A stretch of DNA of 64,000 nt from contig CAUYUJ010014002.1 of NCBI GenBank assembly GCA_963575745.1, forward strand, positions 1 to 64,000. The letters run 5' to 3'. Made by a program: the position numbers and the translations under genes. Origin of the DNA: Prorocentrum cordatum (Eukaryota > Sar > Dinophyceae > Prorocentrales > Prorocentraceae). Each line of letters begins with the position of its first letter. The stretch's first letter is position 1. The notes beneath the pieces were generated by a model. That model saw only the letters and a list, made by a program, of their open reading frames with translations. It was not told where the DNA came from and searched no databases. Positions 21,821 to 32,788 of this stretch are shown here, piece by piece.

Positions 21821-22184
21821 CTGTAGGTCGCTGTCTGTTCCCCGACCGCCGTACAGGCCTCGGAACAAATTAGCGAACACATGCCACATTCATCCGTCAA
21901 CGCCTCCCCCTCCCCCCAATGTTCAAAGTTGGCGGTGGGTCTGATGAGATGCACTTCGACCGCAGTCTCCCCCGCGCGTGCCAACATTGAGTCTGGGGGG
22001 AGGGGGATTGTTCAGTAATTGTTTCCCTCTATCGTACGTCTGTGCAGCCTTCTTTCCCTCCAGGCCTGCGCGGCGGCCGCGCCCGCCGTCGCAGCCTGGC
22101 GCGGCGCAGGCCCGACGACTCCGCCCCCGTCGGCCCCTCCGATTCCGGCTCGATTCCGATGTCTTCCGATTCCGATTCCGATTC
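21821..22184. other. No recognisable feature
   Basis: The sequence shows neither known repeat ends nor a convincing frame. Confidence 0.4.
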
Positions 22185-22240
22185 CAGGAGGAGGAGGAGG
22201 AGGAGGAGGAGGAGGAAGAGGAGGAGGAGGAGGACGTCTT
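22185..22240. repeat. (GGA)n microsatellite
   Basis: A GGA tract preceded by GATTCC repeats. Confidence 0.9.
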
Positions 22241-22419
22241 GGGATTCCAACTTGGATTCCGATTCCTCAGTGGAGGGCTAACGGCGATGGGTCTCTTGAG
22301 AATCCCCGCGCAATCCATGACACCAAGTTATCTCTTCGGCGCCGCTTTTGACGGACTGGGGTCCCACCAACTGTGGGAAAGAGTCATTTCTCCGCGCCAC
22401 CCGCCGCACAACAATCACG

Positions 22420-22605
22420 ACGACCAGGGCTACAATTACGTCTGCGACTACGACTGCGACACGACTACGACTACGATTACGACTTCGAGTGCGACTACGA
22501 CCACTATACGATCACGGCTACGACTACGACCACGATTAGACTACGGTTGCGATTACGACTACGATGCGATTACGGCTACGACTACGATGCGACCACGTCT
22601 ATGAG
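22420..22605. repeat. TACGAC hexamer-like array
   Basis: Degenerate CGACTACGATTACGACT units. A second small GGA tract follows at 22605-22640. Confidence 0.9.
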
Positions 22606-22933
22606 GAGGAGGCGGAAGAGGAGGAGGAGGAAGAGAGGAGGGCTTATTGTCCGCCGATATGAGGATGCAACTACGTCTATGAGGAGGAGCGGGGGGGGGG
22701 GACGATAACTAAAGACCTCTTGAGGTTACTGGCCTGCCGATTTCCGCCGATTTGACTCGGCTCCCGACTCGGCTGCCGATTTTCCTCCCATCCGATGTCT
22801 TCGATCGCCGAGCCGACCTGCCGATTCGATTCGGGACTCTCCTGCCCTCAGCGCGCTCGCCTGGCTTCGTGCCCCGGGACCATCACGGATCGGTGCGGCT
22901 CGAACATCCAGGCGATCGCAAACATGTTGTGGT

Positions 22934-23096
22934 TAAGTCGGGCGCGTCCCTCCACAGGAGGAATCATCAAAGACAGTCCAAACATTATCTGGGGAGGATG
23001 TTATTAGACTACGCGTTGCTGTTGTTGAATACTTTTTTGGGGGTATGTCTTATTTGTCGTGCAAAATTCCCCTGTAGGGGGACATGCCCGATTTAA
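22934..23096. repeat. M1 MITE
   Basis: Ends TTAAGTCGGGCGCGTCCCTC and TAGGGGGACATGCCCGATTT; TTAA-like bases sit at both edges. Confidence 0.85.
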
Positions 23097-23130
23097 GTTT
23101 AGGAAGAGAAATGCTGAGGAGAATCTCAGG

Positions 23131-23325
23131 TTATCGCAAACATTAATCAAGGGGGCGCTGGATTGGCGGCGGGTCCCGCTTCCGTGGGAATTCGCAGACT
23201 TCCGCCGCCGAGCGAGCCGGCACCGGCCGCATTTTCGGGGAGGGCACTTCCCCCGATCCATGGATTTGGCTACCGCGCGCCAAATCCATGGATCGCTAGT
23301 CCATGTTTGCACGCCCCCGAAAAAT
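23131..23325. repeat. Dispersed repeat shared with 312-506
   Basis: Same orientation and landmarks as the first copy. Here it directly follows an M1 element, as the first copy follows one at the window start. Confidence 0.7.
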
Positions 23326-23725
23326 GCAGCATGCAGACGGGTCATACGGTAGGTTCATGTGGCGCTGGCGCGCCGGCGACGCCGGGGAAGGCGTTCACGG
23401 TTGAATTCCGCACGATGGAGCGACGCGGAAGCACCGAGGGACATGGTAACGCCACAGGACCCGACAGGATTCATCCTTGAACGACCAGGGCCGCGATTGG
23501 TTCAAGGTTGCACGATCGAGACGGCGTCAAAAGCCTTCGCGTGCGCCGACGCCACACGAACCTACAGTGAGGCTCTGGTCGCGCACTTTTGTGTTTACGA
23601 TGCATGTTTCTCGCAATGTCGGATCTCAGGGCCTTTCCAGCCCCCCATGATATCTCCGAGGATCTTTGGGGGCTCTTGCGGGGCCGGGTCTGCACCGCAT
23701 TCTTGCCGCCCTGCGCGGCGGAGGC
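23326..23725. other. Repeat-like, no gene recognised
   Basis: Part of it (CGCCGGCGACGC..GAAGGCGTTCA, and GCGACGCGGAAGCACCGAGG) also occurs at 28975-29320, so it is dispersed repeat. Confidence 0.5.
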
Positions 23726-23729
23726 CAGG

Positions 23730-23805
23730 GGGGCCTGGAGGAGGAGGAGGAGGAGGAGGAGGAGGAGGAGGAGGAGGAGGAGGAGGAGGAGGAGGAGGAG
23801 GAGGG
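23730..23805. repeat. (GGA)n microsatellite
   Basis: A pure GGA tract. Confidence 0.95.
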
Positions 23806-23889
23806 TATCGGGGATTTGAGTTCGGTGCGATCCCCCGAAGGTCAATGCCGAGACCGATCGCCTGCACATCCGAGGTCGCGTTTTTCCGC

Positions 23890-23990
23890 AACGTGAGCCC
23901 CAAGAGGTCTGGACCCTTTCCAGGGACAAGCTTTTCATCCCGAACTGTTTTTTGGCGGTCCCGGGGTCTGGTACGGTCCCTGAAGGCTCA
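23890..23990 (+). repeat. R1 repeat
   Basis: GGACCCTTTCCAGGGAC and TTCATCCCGAACTGTTTTTT followed by GGCGGTCCCGGGG match the family core. Confidence 0.75.
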
Positions 23991-24067
23991 ACATGGCCGA
24001 ACAGCTTTCCACATCCGTGTCTTATGCACCTCCAGATGTATGGCATCTTCCTTGCTTGGAGAATCTG

Positions 24068-24235
24068 TTGTGTAAGGGTCCGGCGATAACACGGGTTATC
24101 CAGCCCGCCCGCCCCCCCTTCCTCCCCAGGTAAAAACTTGTCCTCGTCGGTTGCGCAGGTCCGCGTGGGGGTACGCAGTGCTGGTGCGCGCGGGCGTACG
24201 TGGATCCTGCCCCAAGGGAGAGGATTAGGGCCTCG
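24068..24235. repeat. Dispersed repeat shared with 15240-15450
   Basis: GGGTCCGGCGATAACACGGG and GGTTGCGCAGGTCCGCGTGG correspond to the 15.2 kb locus. Confidence 0.55.
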
Positions 24236-24374
24236 GCCGGCGCCTCCCTCCACCCCCCCCAGAGAGTCTGGGCCATCGCAGACAGAAAAAACAGGTGTCT
24301 TGTTTGCGAGGATCTCAGGGTCTGGGCTCGATCTGATCTCCCGAAGCTCGGGGCCGGCTTTCCCTCTGGCTGGG

Positions 24375-24570
24375 AGGGAGGAGGAGGAAGAGGAGGGAGA
24401 GGAGGAGGAGAAGGAGGTGGAGGAAGATGAGGAGGAGGAGAGGAAGAGGAGGAGGAGGAAGATGAGGAGGAGGAGAGGAAGAGGAGGAGGAGGATGATGA
24501 TGATGAGGAGGAGGAGGAGGAGGAGAGGGAAGAGAAGGAGGAGGAGGGAGGAGGAGGAGGAGGAGGTGGC
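24375..24570. repeat. (GGA)n microsatellite
   Basis: A GGA/GAA purine tract. Confidence 0.9.
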
Positions 24571-24639
24571 TGAGGGGCGGCGGCAGTCGACGACTCCTCA
24601 CGCCATCAGGTTCCATGTTCCGGGAGGAGAAGGAGGACG

Positions 24640-24697
24640 AGGAGGAGGACCATGACGACGAGGACGACGACGAGGACGACGAAGACGACGACGATTG

Positions 24698-24763
<66 letters not shown>

Positions 24764-24800
24764 TGAGGGCGACGACGACGACGACGAGGGCGAGGGCCTG
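24640..24800. repeat. (GAC)n microsatellite
   Basis: A GACGAC tract; frames give poly-Asp, poly-Thr or, on the other strand, poly-Val. Confidence 0.9.
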
Positions 24801-25009
24801 GGCGAGGGCAAGTGCGAGGGCTCGATCCGACCTCCCCAAGCTCGGCGCCGAGACCGCTCCTCTGCGCAGGCCGCCGCGCACCGCCGGGGCGGCGGCGCCC
24901 AGCTGCCGCGGGCGCGCTGGCGGCGGGCGCGCTGGCGGCTTCCGCCGCCGCGGCGCGGCGGCGGGGCGGCGGCGCGCAGCGGGCGGCGGCGGGCGGGGTT
25001 ACCAGAGAA

Positions 25010-25057
25010 CCACGATGACGACGGCGGCGACGACGACGACGGCGGCGACGACGACGA

Positions 25058-25092
<35 letters not shown>

Positions 25093-25166
25093 GCGGCGAC
25101 GACGACGACGGCGACGACGACAGCGACGGCGGCGGCGACGATGACGACGGCGACGACGACGACGAG

Positions 25167-25205
<39 letters not shown>
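25010..25205. repeat. (GAC)n/(GGC) microsatellite
   Basis: A GACGAC tract with regular GGCGGC steps. Between it and the 24.64 kb tract (24801-25009) is GC-rich sequence with no recognised gene. Confidence 0.9.
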
Positions 25206-25364
25206 GGTGGCTGCGGCGGGGCGGCGACCCGCAGCGGGCGACGGCGGGCGGGGCACCAGAGAAGAATCGGCCACGCGCAGAGGGGGGTCAGCGGGACCCA
25301 GAGCCCCTCGCGTTGTGTGAGAAACAAGCCCGGCGGGAGGTTTGCTGCTCTTCTCGGTCTCCGG

Positions 25365-25450
25365 AGGCCCTTACCGGGCCTGGGGCTCGTCAAGAAACGA
25401 TGGAGGATGAACAGCCGGTCCTGGAGAAGGGGTCCAGGCCTCTGGGGGTC
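25365..25450 (-). repeat. R1 repeat, reverse
   Basis: AAACGATGGAGGATGAACAG and CTGGAGAAGGGGTCCAGGCC are complementary to the R1 core. Confidence 0.7.
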
Positions 25451-25514
25451 GACGTTGTGACACAAGTCACGAGGTCGGGGGCCACTGGGCGCGGGACCGA
25501 CGCTCTAGCAGGGG

Positions 25515-25720
25515 GAGTTGTAGTCAAGCAGTGGCGAAGAGTCCTGGCTTGCCAGTAGGCGCACCAAGCAGTGTGCTTGTGTTTTTTTCGCGGCATGTTC
25601 TTTGAACAGTTCTGGCTGACCCCGTTTTAGTTTAACATTTTGGTTATATGTTCTAAGCACTTTGTTCTTGTTCTTAGAACAGTAATTTTGTTCTAAGAGC
25701 ATTTCTTGGGAGGCCTATAG
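25515..25720. repeat. TTCTAAGAAC-containing repeat, second copy
   Basis: It starts with GTCAAGCAGTGGCGAAGAGT and carries several TGTTCTAAG words, matching 18030-18240. Confidence 0.7.
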
Positions 25721-25804
25721 GAGTTAGAGGGGGCGGGACCGACGCTCCAAAAGAAGAGTGGAGCGGCGGGATTTTGGCCGCTTGCAGCTTTAGGAGCCCT
25801 CGCC

Positions 25805-25880
25805 GGTCCTCGGCACCTGCAAAACACGGCCCGGGTCGAAACACCGGTCCTGGGAAGGTGGTCCAGACCTCCGGGGCCCG
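25805..25880 (-). repeat. R1 repeat, reverse
   Basis: CGAAACACCGGTCCTGGGAA followed by GGTGGTCCAGACCTC. Confidence 0.6.
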
Positions 25881-25911
25881 CGCATCGAACAAATTGGAGC
25901 GGGGTCGGCCA

Positions 25912-26083
25912 CGCACAGAGGGGGGTATGTGCACCCATGGGAGGGGGGAAGCCTGTCTTAGAAGCACGCCTGCTTCTCAGAAGGGCGTGGGCCCTGCCTG
26001 TAGATGGCAGGCTGGCGCCTTCTGAGAAGCGGCCTCCTTTGAGAAGCCTTCCCCCCTTCCCCTCCCGCCCTCTGCGGGCCGCC
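25912..26083. repeat. M10 foldback element
   Basis: Ends CGCACAGAGGGGGGTATG and CCCGCCCTCTGCGGGCCGCC. The centre has TGTAGATGGCAGGCTGGCGC. Confidence 0.85.
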
Positions 26084-26259
26084 AAAAGAAGAACCACCAC
26101 CGCCACCCTGACCTTCCAGGAGGGCTACAAGATAGCAGCAGGACCTTGACCCCCAAGTTCCTGGCGAGGTTTTGGGCAGTCCAGATCAGGCTCTAGGTCT
26201 GGAGGGCTATGTTTTCAGCGCGCCGGTCAGCCAGGGCTGCTTGGGCGCTGGCCGCTACC

Positions 26260-26341
26260 CCCCCCCCGAGCTGGTGGGACACCGTTCCAGGCGCACCCAC
26301 AGGGAGTGCACGGAGCGGAGTGCCACCAGCTCGGGGGGGGG
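26260..26341. repeat. GAGCTGGTGG hairpin
   Basis: CCCCCCCCGAGCTGGTGGGA pairs with TGCCACCAGCTCGGGGGGGG. The arm motif also lies inside the element at 1478-1638. Confidence 0.8.
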
Positions 26342-26414
26342 CCTCTGGGAACGGAGGTCTGGCGGTGGTGGCTCTCTCTGCTCTCGTGAACGGGGGTGTG
26401 CGGCTGTCTTTCTA

Positions 26415-26458
26415 TCCTCCTCCTCCTCCTCCTCCTCCTCCTCCTCCTCCTCCTCCGT
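26415..26458. repeat. (CCT)n microsatellite
   Basis: A pure CCT tract. 26459-26765 has no recognised feature. Confidence 0.95.
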
Positions 26459-26765
26459 TACCCGGCCAAACCTCTCCCCCCTCCTCGGGTAACAATGGCG
26501 AGCGTACGTGGGGTGGGTGGGTGGCCATGCCTAGACCCCCCTCCACATGCTGGTGCCCGAAGGCCCGTTGTGCTGCTCATAGGTATGCTGCGGCTCTCGC
26601 ATGCTCACCCCGCCCAAGCGTTGCATTTACTCTGGGGCCCCAACCTCCCTCCCTGGGTAACGACCGTTACCCGACATAATACATTCAGACATTTTCCTGC
26701 TGCGAAACTGTTTGCCAGCGTGGACCTCATACAGTAAATCACTGCACGCTGGATGTAAGCTATGT

Positions 26766-26882
26766 GGGAACCTCGCGAGACCCACCCAGCGCACGAGGCG
26801 GCCACGGGCGGCAATGTGGCGGAACCTCGCCGAACCCCCCCAGCGCACGAGGCGGCCACGAGGCGTCCACGAGGCGGCCACG
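26766..26882. repeat. Tandem units around GCGCACGAGGCGGCCACG
   Basis: Two units of about 55 bp (CAGCGCACGAGGCGGCCACG at 26787 and 26841), then shorter GAGGCGTCCACGAGGCGGCC echoes. Confidence 0.8.
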
Positions 26883-27059
26883 TGGAATCATGTTGCGACA
26901 ACAACTCATGACGCTTGCCGATCTCAGATCGTTTTTGACGGTATCTTGCTTCGGGATGTTTTCCAGCAGCTGTGCCTCGCCGGGGGCGTTCCGGGGTGCT
27001 CATCGTCTCGATCGGCCACCAGATGCCCGAGTGGCCCACAAACCAGCCAGCTTCGCACC

Positions 27060-27325
27060 GTGTGGAAACAAATCCCGACGGGATCTCTCCAAGGGGCGCC
27101 TTGTTGCCACGGTTGGGTCCGCCTTGAATTGTTTTGTTGGTCGGAAGGCTTCGCGGAACAGGTCGGGGGATGGACCGCGCCCCGACACCTGGAAGCTCGA
27201 GGTCGATCGAGGGTCGAGCTCAGGCGTCTGTTCGCCCTCTTGTGGGCCTCCGTAGGGGGCCCTCGTCGCCACGGATGCATGCGCCTGGAGCTTCTGGCCA
27301 GAGCGCACCCCAGAACATGTCCGGG
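27060..27325 (+). repeat. Degenerate M3 fragments
   Basis: TTGTTGCCACGGTTGG..CCGCCTTGAA (27100-27130) and CCTCGTCGCCACGGATGC..AGAGCGCACCCCAG (27260-27320) resemble the M3 core without clear TIRs. Confidence 0.45.
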
Positions 27326-27547
27326 GTGGCGAGCTCTGCTCCCGGAGGCTGACCTCCCCGCGTCGTGACACACCTCACGGCGGGGCCCACAGCGGCGCGT
27401 CACTGGCATACTCTCCTCGCCTGTCCCGACCGGCGCGGCGGGCAGCGACGGGGGCGGCCGCGGAGGGAGACTCGGCACGCGCCCCCCCGCTCCCGACCGC
27501 CTCCGCCGACGAGGAGCGCTCGCGGGAGAGCCGCCGAAGAGAGGGCT
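27326..27547. other. No recognisable feature
   Basis: GC-rich, short frames, no known repeat ends. Confidence 0.4.
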
Positions 27548-27703
27548 TACGTCGGGCCTGTCCCTCTACAGGAGGAATGTTCAAACATAGTCGAACAATA
27601 GCCGGGGGACGATGTTTTTGTTGGGCATGTTTTCAGTATTTGTGTTTGACTGTTTTTTATGTTTCGTCCAAAATCCCCCTGTAGGGGGATTGAGCCCGAC
27701 TTA
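27548..27703. repeat. M1 MITE
   Basis: Ends TTACGTCGGGCCTGTCCCTC and CCCCTGTAGGGGGATTGAGC. Confidence 0.85.
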
Positions 27704-27771
27704 GGAGAAGACACGCTGCCACAAAAACCTGCTCGGAGGCCGCTAGAGGTGAGACTAGACCCCAAACCCAG

Positions 27772-27926
27772 AAGAAGAAAAGCTAATTTCCCATACCGTT
27801 ATTCTTCCTTCGTTTGTGCCTTTTGGGGGCTTCCTGGGAGACCCTCGTGGCCACCGTTGGATCCGCCTCGAAATGCTAGGCAGAAGGCGTCCCAGGAGAG
27901 GTCCGCGGAGTAGCTGTATTTGGTTC
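27772..27926 (+). repeat. M3 element
   Basis: AATTTCCCATACCGTTATTC begins it; GTAGCTGTATTTGGTT ends it; the core CCACCGTTGGATCCGCCTCG is present. Confidence 0.8.
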
Positions 27927-28011
27927 CCCCGCAAGCCTCGAGGGCTTCCCGCCGCCATAGAACGCGACGCGATGTCCGCCCTGTTGGGCCCCGTGCAGGG
28001 CCCCTAGGAGC

Positions 28012-28085
28012 GTCAAGCATCGTTTCGGGACGAAACGCCTGTCCCGGGGAAGGGGTCCAGACCTCTGGGGCGCCACGTTGTGGAA
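28012..28085 (-). repeat. R1 repeat, reverse
   Basis: CATCGTTTCGGGACGAAACG and TCCCGGGGAAGGGGTCCAGA match the complement of the core. A GATGAT microsatellite follows at about 28112-28165. Confidence 0.7.
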
Positions 28086-28463
28086 GTATCAGCCAGCGTT
28101 GACTCCGAATAGATTGTGGGTGATGATGGTGATGATGACGATGATAATGACGATGAGGACGATCCTGTTTTCCACACGCGCATAGGCATAGGCGTAGGCA
28201 TAGCCATAGGAATTAGGGGGGGTCATCGGAATTAGAAGGGGGGGGCAACGGACCAATTAGTACGGTTTGAGGTAAAACTCCTAGAGGGCATTCCTATTTG
28301 GAGAAAATCCGGGCGCCAGAAGGAAGGGGTTGATGACCAGGGGGCGCCGTCGTCGAAGGGAGAGGGGGAGAGGACTGCTTTTTCGTCGGCTCCTGGAGGG
28401 CTTCTCGCCTCGGGGTGCTCTGCAGCAGCTCCGCCTCGCCGAGGGCTTTCTCGGGGCACAGCC

Positions 28464-28620
28464 TTAAATCGGGCGTGTCCCTCTACAGGAGGAATATTCA
28501 AGAATAGTCAAACATAGTCCGGGACTTTTTTGAATCCTTTTTTGGCCACGTTTGAATCTTTGTGGGCTACCTTTGAGTTTTCGTCCAAAAGCACCCTGTA
28601 GGAGGACATGCCCGACCTGA
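28464..28620. repeat. M1 MITE
   Basis: Ends TTAAATCGGGCGTGTCCCTC and TGTAGGAGGACATGCCCGAC. Confidence 0.85.
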
Positions 28621-29343
28621 GTCATGGCCCCCCCGGCGTCCCTAGGTCGGAGGGAGGAGAAGCGATACCAACACCACCAGGGGGCCCACCGCCAGCGAGG
28701 AGGTCCCCGATGCCTCTCCGAGCTGGAGGCTGGGGATGTCTCGAGCGAGAGGGGGGGACCACTTCACCAGGGAGTTCCCCCTTGCCTCCTCGCATCTCCT
28801 CGCCCTGTTGGTGTTGGTGTCGCCTTCTCTTGCTCCTACCTAGGAGGGGGGGGAGAGGAGCAGGGCCGGGGGGTCGAGCCGAGCTACGTAGCCGGGTCGA
28901 GCGAGTCAGAGGGCCCCCCGTCTGCGCCCACTTCCCCCCCCCGCAGCAACATTGCGGCAGACTCGTGCGGCGGTGGCGCGCCGGCGACGCAGCCGAAGGC
29001 GTTCAGGGTTGAATTGGTGTCCCCCCGTCGGGGCCAGAATCCTCGTGAGGGTCGTCGTTTTTTAGCCCTCCCAGGAGTGGAAAAAGACCCCCCTGGCGAC
29101 GCTCGGCCCGCCCTCTCCAGGTCCAGGCGGAGGGGGTAGGGGGAGGGGTAAACCCCTCCCCGAGGGGGAAGAAGGGGGGTCGAGGACAGAGCGGGCTCTC
29201 TAAACCACTCACGCCCAAAGGGCTGGTGGGATTCTGCGACGCGGAAGCACCGAGGGACACGGTGACGCCGCTGGACCGGCTGGAATTCAGCCTTGACTTT
29301 TGCGCGCGTCGACGCCGCGCGGAGCTGCCGTCAGAGTGAATGT
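28621..29343. other. No gene recognised
   Basis: Includes a segment (28975-29320) related to 23370-23490; otherwise unique GC-rich DNA without a motif. Confidence 0.45.
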
Positions 29344-29500
29344 TGAGTCGGGCGTGTCTGCCGGGGGAATGTTCAAAATTAGTCCAGGAATAGTATGGGG
29401 ACGATTTTTGTTGACTCTTTTTGAGAAATTTTGAATGTTTGTTTGACTGTTTTTCGTTTTTCGTCCAAAATCCGCCTGCAGGGGGACATGCCCGACCTAA
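29344..29500. repeat. M1 MITE
   Basis: Ends GAGTCGGGCGTGTCTG and CTGCAGGGGGACATGCCCGA. Confidence 0.85.
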
Positions 29501-29707
29501 AATTAATGGGGCCACAACTGGATACTTGGATTCGGACGCGCTCCCACCTCGCAGACGGAAGGGGCTCGCTTCCAACGACCAGTCGAAGAGGAAGCACTGG
29601 CGCGGGCCGCACAGGGGCGGGAGCTGTCAAGCTCCCGCTGGGCGTGGCGAAGACGGAGCGCCGCGCTGACACAGCACTGCCGCTTCCGTCCACAAGCTGC
29701 GTGGCCT

Positions 29708-30103
29708 TTGAGCGAGCTCGGTGCTTCGCCCGCTCTCGCGCGGCCCCGCTGCTGCTGTCTCCCTCGCGCGTCGGCGAAGGAGCCAGGCGCCGCGCCCGCG
29801 CCGGAGCGCCGCTTCCGAGCCACGTGCGCACGGAATTCGGGCCAGGGCGACGAGTCGCCCCCTCGCGGGCCCACCCAGACGTGGCCAGTGGCAAATCTGC
29901 GACGCGTCGAGGCGGCAGCGCCAATGTCAATCGGAAGCTGCGCGGGCGCCGAGGACAGCGGGGCGTTTTCGCAGGCTCGCGCGTCGACGAACGAGGGCGT
30001 GGAGCAAATAATACGTGCCGCGCCCGAGAGCGGGAGCGGCGCCGATGATGCGAGAGCGACATATTTCGGCCTTGCGCGCGGGATGTGCCCCCCGCCGTCC
30101 TAG
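29708..30103 (+). CDS. Possible exon, unrecognised protein
   Basis: About 600 bp (29500-30110) here is free of the window's repeats. One plus-strand frame stays open for 131 codons with mixed composition, for example GVEQIIRAAPESG and DDARATYFGLARGM towards its end, and third positions that are not simply GC. It lies 3.2 kb upstream of the SET gene, so it could be an upstream exon or a separate gene. No domain is recognised, the start is uncertain, and open frames arise easily in such GC-rich DNA. It may be chance. Confidence 0.2.
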   Translation: MSELGASPALARPRCCCLPRASAKEPGAAPAPERRFRATCARNSGQGDESPPRGPTQTWPVANLRRVEAAAPMSIGSCAGAEDSGAFSQARASTNEGVEQIIRAAPESGSGADDARATYFGLARGMCPPPS

Positions 30104-30143
30104 TCCTGCCACGCATCGTACAGCATGGATGCACATGTTTTTG

Positions 30144-30352
30144 GATGCAGCTCCTGGGAGGCCCAATTCTGATTTTGCCCTGGTCCGCGAGCCGGCTTAA
30201 TTCGGCGCAGTCCGGCTCAATCCGGCTTAGTCCCGCTTCATCCGTCTTAATCCCGCTTAATCCGAGGCCCATTCCGGCGTAACAGCCCCCCAATGCGGCC
30301 CAATCCCTTTTTATTCCTTCCGACAAAGGCCTCCCAGTAGTTGCCTCTTAAC
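30144..30352 (+). repeat. M5 element
   Basis: GCAGCTCCTGGGAGGCC and GGCCTCCCAGTAGTTGCC are the ends. The interior has repeated CCGGCTTAATCC words. The same family forms intron 1 of the SET gene. Confidence 0.8.
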
Positions 30353-30544
30353 ATATCGAGACGAGAAGTGTAAACTTCGCATTGCTTCTTCGCAGGTAGG
30401 ATGGAAAAAGGGCCGGATTGGGTCGCCATTGCCCTGCAGGGTGGCCGAGCGGGAGTAGGTGCCAATAGGGCAAAGGGATGTTTGTTTGTGTGTGCGGCTG
30501 TCATGGCCGGGGCACTGCAGTCTCCCAGCTATTCTTTCAAGACT

Positions 30545-30733
30545 CAGTATCGTTTATCCGACCCCCATCCCCATCCTCATCCCCTTCGAGACCCCCACCA
30601 AATGACCACCCCAGTTGGGGATACACCCTTCGAATCCCGCAGAGAACGACCTATATCCCCGTCTAGGTGGGTAAATCGTCCAGTGGGGCCCAGGCCACGC
30701 CGCTGGGGATGGAGATCGGTTCAACGATACTCA
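30545..30733. repeat. M4 MITE
   Basis: CAGTATCGTTTATCCGACCC is mirrored by GATCGGTTCAACGATACT. The interior has CCAGTGGGGCCCAGGCCACG, as in the other copies. Confidence 0.9.
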
Positions 30734-30754
30734 GCTCCCCGGTCCCCACCCGGT

Positions 30755-30960
30755 CTCGCACATAATGCGTTGCGTCTTCGGGGGGCCTCACTTGTCCTGT
30801 ACTTTGCGGTTTTTGCTGACATCCGACGCGTGATCGGCGCGGATTCGCCCTGCAGTCGGCCAGGACACGACGGGGATTCGACATGGATGCGGCGCAGCTC
30901 CGACACGGATTCGACACGGAATCGACGCGGATCAGGTCGCGACGGGACTCACCACCCACC
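30755..30960. repeat. Dispersed repeat shared with 31675-31865
   Basis: CTTCGGGGGGCCTC starts both, followed by degenerate GGATTCGACACGG units. Confidence 0.65.
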
Positions 30961-31274
30961 AAACCACCCCAACCCAACCCGAAGGCTCAGATTTTCCCTC
31001 GATTTCCTTTGGGGGGGGGTCGGGAAACATCGAACAAACTCATGTGGAACCCTTACCCCCCCCCAACCCGAAATTCGGGTCTTCGGGTTGGGTTGGGGTG
31101 GTCTGGTAGGTAGTCAGGGACAGGCCCGCCGAGGACGGAGCACCACACCGTGCCTCGGGCCACGAGTTGCGAATCCCCCCCTTCCTCCACGCCCCCCTCC
31201 CGGACGCCCCGAGGCGGGCGGCAGCGCGGGCGCGAGCTCCGAGGCGGCCCCATCCCGCCAGCCTCGAGCTCGTG

Positions 31275-31400
31275 CCCCTACTTCCAGGAGTGACCTCCAG
31301 GATCTCCAGGACCTCCGATCTCCAGGAGTGATCTCCAGGATTGATCTCCAGGATCTCCAGGATTGAATTCCAGCCCGAGGCGATGACCTCCAGGATCTCC
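31275..31400. repeat. CCAGGATCT tandem array
   Basis: Degenerate 9-12 bp units of GACCTCCAGGATCTCCAGGA. Confidence 0.85.
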
Positions 31401-31674
31401 GACGATGCCATGTTTTTTCAATCTTGGGTTTTTTTTTTTGATCTCGGCCTCTGGGGCCCGTCATCGGGCCCCCCAGGTCCAGCAGCAAGGGACCCAGTTT
31501 GCAAGAAACTGCCCCCTTTGGAAGGGGTCGGGAGCTCTGGGGCCGCGGATGGAACAGCTCCTATCGGGGGCTGTTATGGGGACAATCTCGGGGGTGGGCC
31601 CCTAGAATCGGAGGGTTTTCTTGAGATCGGCGTCGAGGGTGAGACTGGCATGTGAGGATCCGGGCCTGGGGCTC
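31401..31674. other. No recognisable feature apart from weak R1 similarity
   Basis: Contains a T9 run and CTCTGGGGCCCGTC-type words loosely like R1. Confidence 0.35.
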
Positions 31675-31865
31675 GTGAGGCAGTCACGATGCATCTTCGG
31701 GGGGCCTCGTCTGTTCCCGAGACTGGTGTCGTTTCCTGTCCCCGGCGCGGGCTCGATGCGGGCTCAGCGCGGGTTCGGCGGAGATCCGACGCTGACTCGG
31801 CGTGGATCCGACACGGACTCGGCGAGTCCGACATGGATTCGGCACGGATAGGGGCACGACGGGGC
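31675..31865. repeat. Dispersed repeat, second copy of 30755-30960
   Basis: ATGCATCTTCGGGGGGCCTC start and GGATCCGACACGGACTCGGC units. Confidence 0.65.
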
Positions 31866-32286
31866 AGACAAGGTCTCCCGAATCGGGTATAGCCAGCTTC
31901 CCAAGGGGACCCAGTTTGTAGTAGGGCACCGGAGCCTGTAAACTGGCCAGAATCACTGAACCGGGTCTGCCGTAGCTGGTGTTTTTTTCTTGTGGCGGCA
32001 ATTCCGGTTAGTGGAACGGGTCGGGGGGGGCGTCCCCCAGTACACATCATTAAACCAGGTTCCATGAAACCCAGTTCTGCCGCCCTTAGCCATGTTCGAG
32101 GCTTGGCTAAGGAATGCGGCCAGCCCACTCCCAGGCAAAGATGGTGGTTCAACCGTATTTGCAAGGGCCTGCACCCACAGAGGAATGAGCTCACCGTGGG
32201 TCCAGTACCGTGGCGCTGATTCTCGCCTCGTAGTTCATGTCATGTCAACGCCCGACCGAAGATGCACCAGAAGGTCTGGGGAGCGT
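31866..32286. other. No recognisable feature
   Basis: Moderate GC with short frames; no repeat ends found. Confidence 0.4.
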
Positions 32287-32372
32287 GGGACGGATCGCGA
32301 TGTCGGCGTGCCTCCCTGGCCATGACAGAAGAGCGTGGGCACCGCCCCTGAGCTCCAGGATGGGCCTGGCCT

Positions 32373-32533
32373 GAAGTCGGGCGTGTCCCTCTACTAGAAG
32401 GAATAGTGCAACATTGTCGAACATAATATGGGGACTATATTTTAAGTACCCTTGGGATTTTTGTTTGAGCATTTTTTTGCTATTGTTTATTCTTCGTCCA
32501 AAATCCCCCTGTAGGGGGACACGCCCGACTTAA
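32373..32533. repeat. M1 MITE in duplication unit 1
   Basis: Ends GAAGTCGGGCGTGTCCCTCT and GTAGGGGGACACGCCCGACT. Confidence 0.9.
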
Positions 32534-32788
32534 ACCTGGCCGGGACCCGCGGGGGGTCAATCCCTGACTATCCAGGAGGGCAACCAACAGCACCAGGACC
32601 TTGACGTCTAAGCTCTGGTCGAGGTTTTGGGCAGTCCAGACAGGTCTGCAGGTCTGCAGGGTGAGTTCAGGGAGGTCGGGGATGGACGCCCCTCACGAGC
32701 CTTGGGACGGATCGCGATGTCGGCGTGCCTCCCTGGCCATGACAGAAGAGCGTGGGCACCGCCCCTGATCTCCAGGATGGGCCTGGCC

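Noticed and set aside
23471-25465. 664-codon minus-strand open frame
   Set aside because: It is Ser/Pro/Leu runs from GGA and GAC microsatellites joined by repeat sequence; no domain, and the frame exists only because triplet repeats lack stops.
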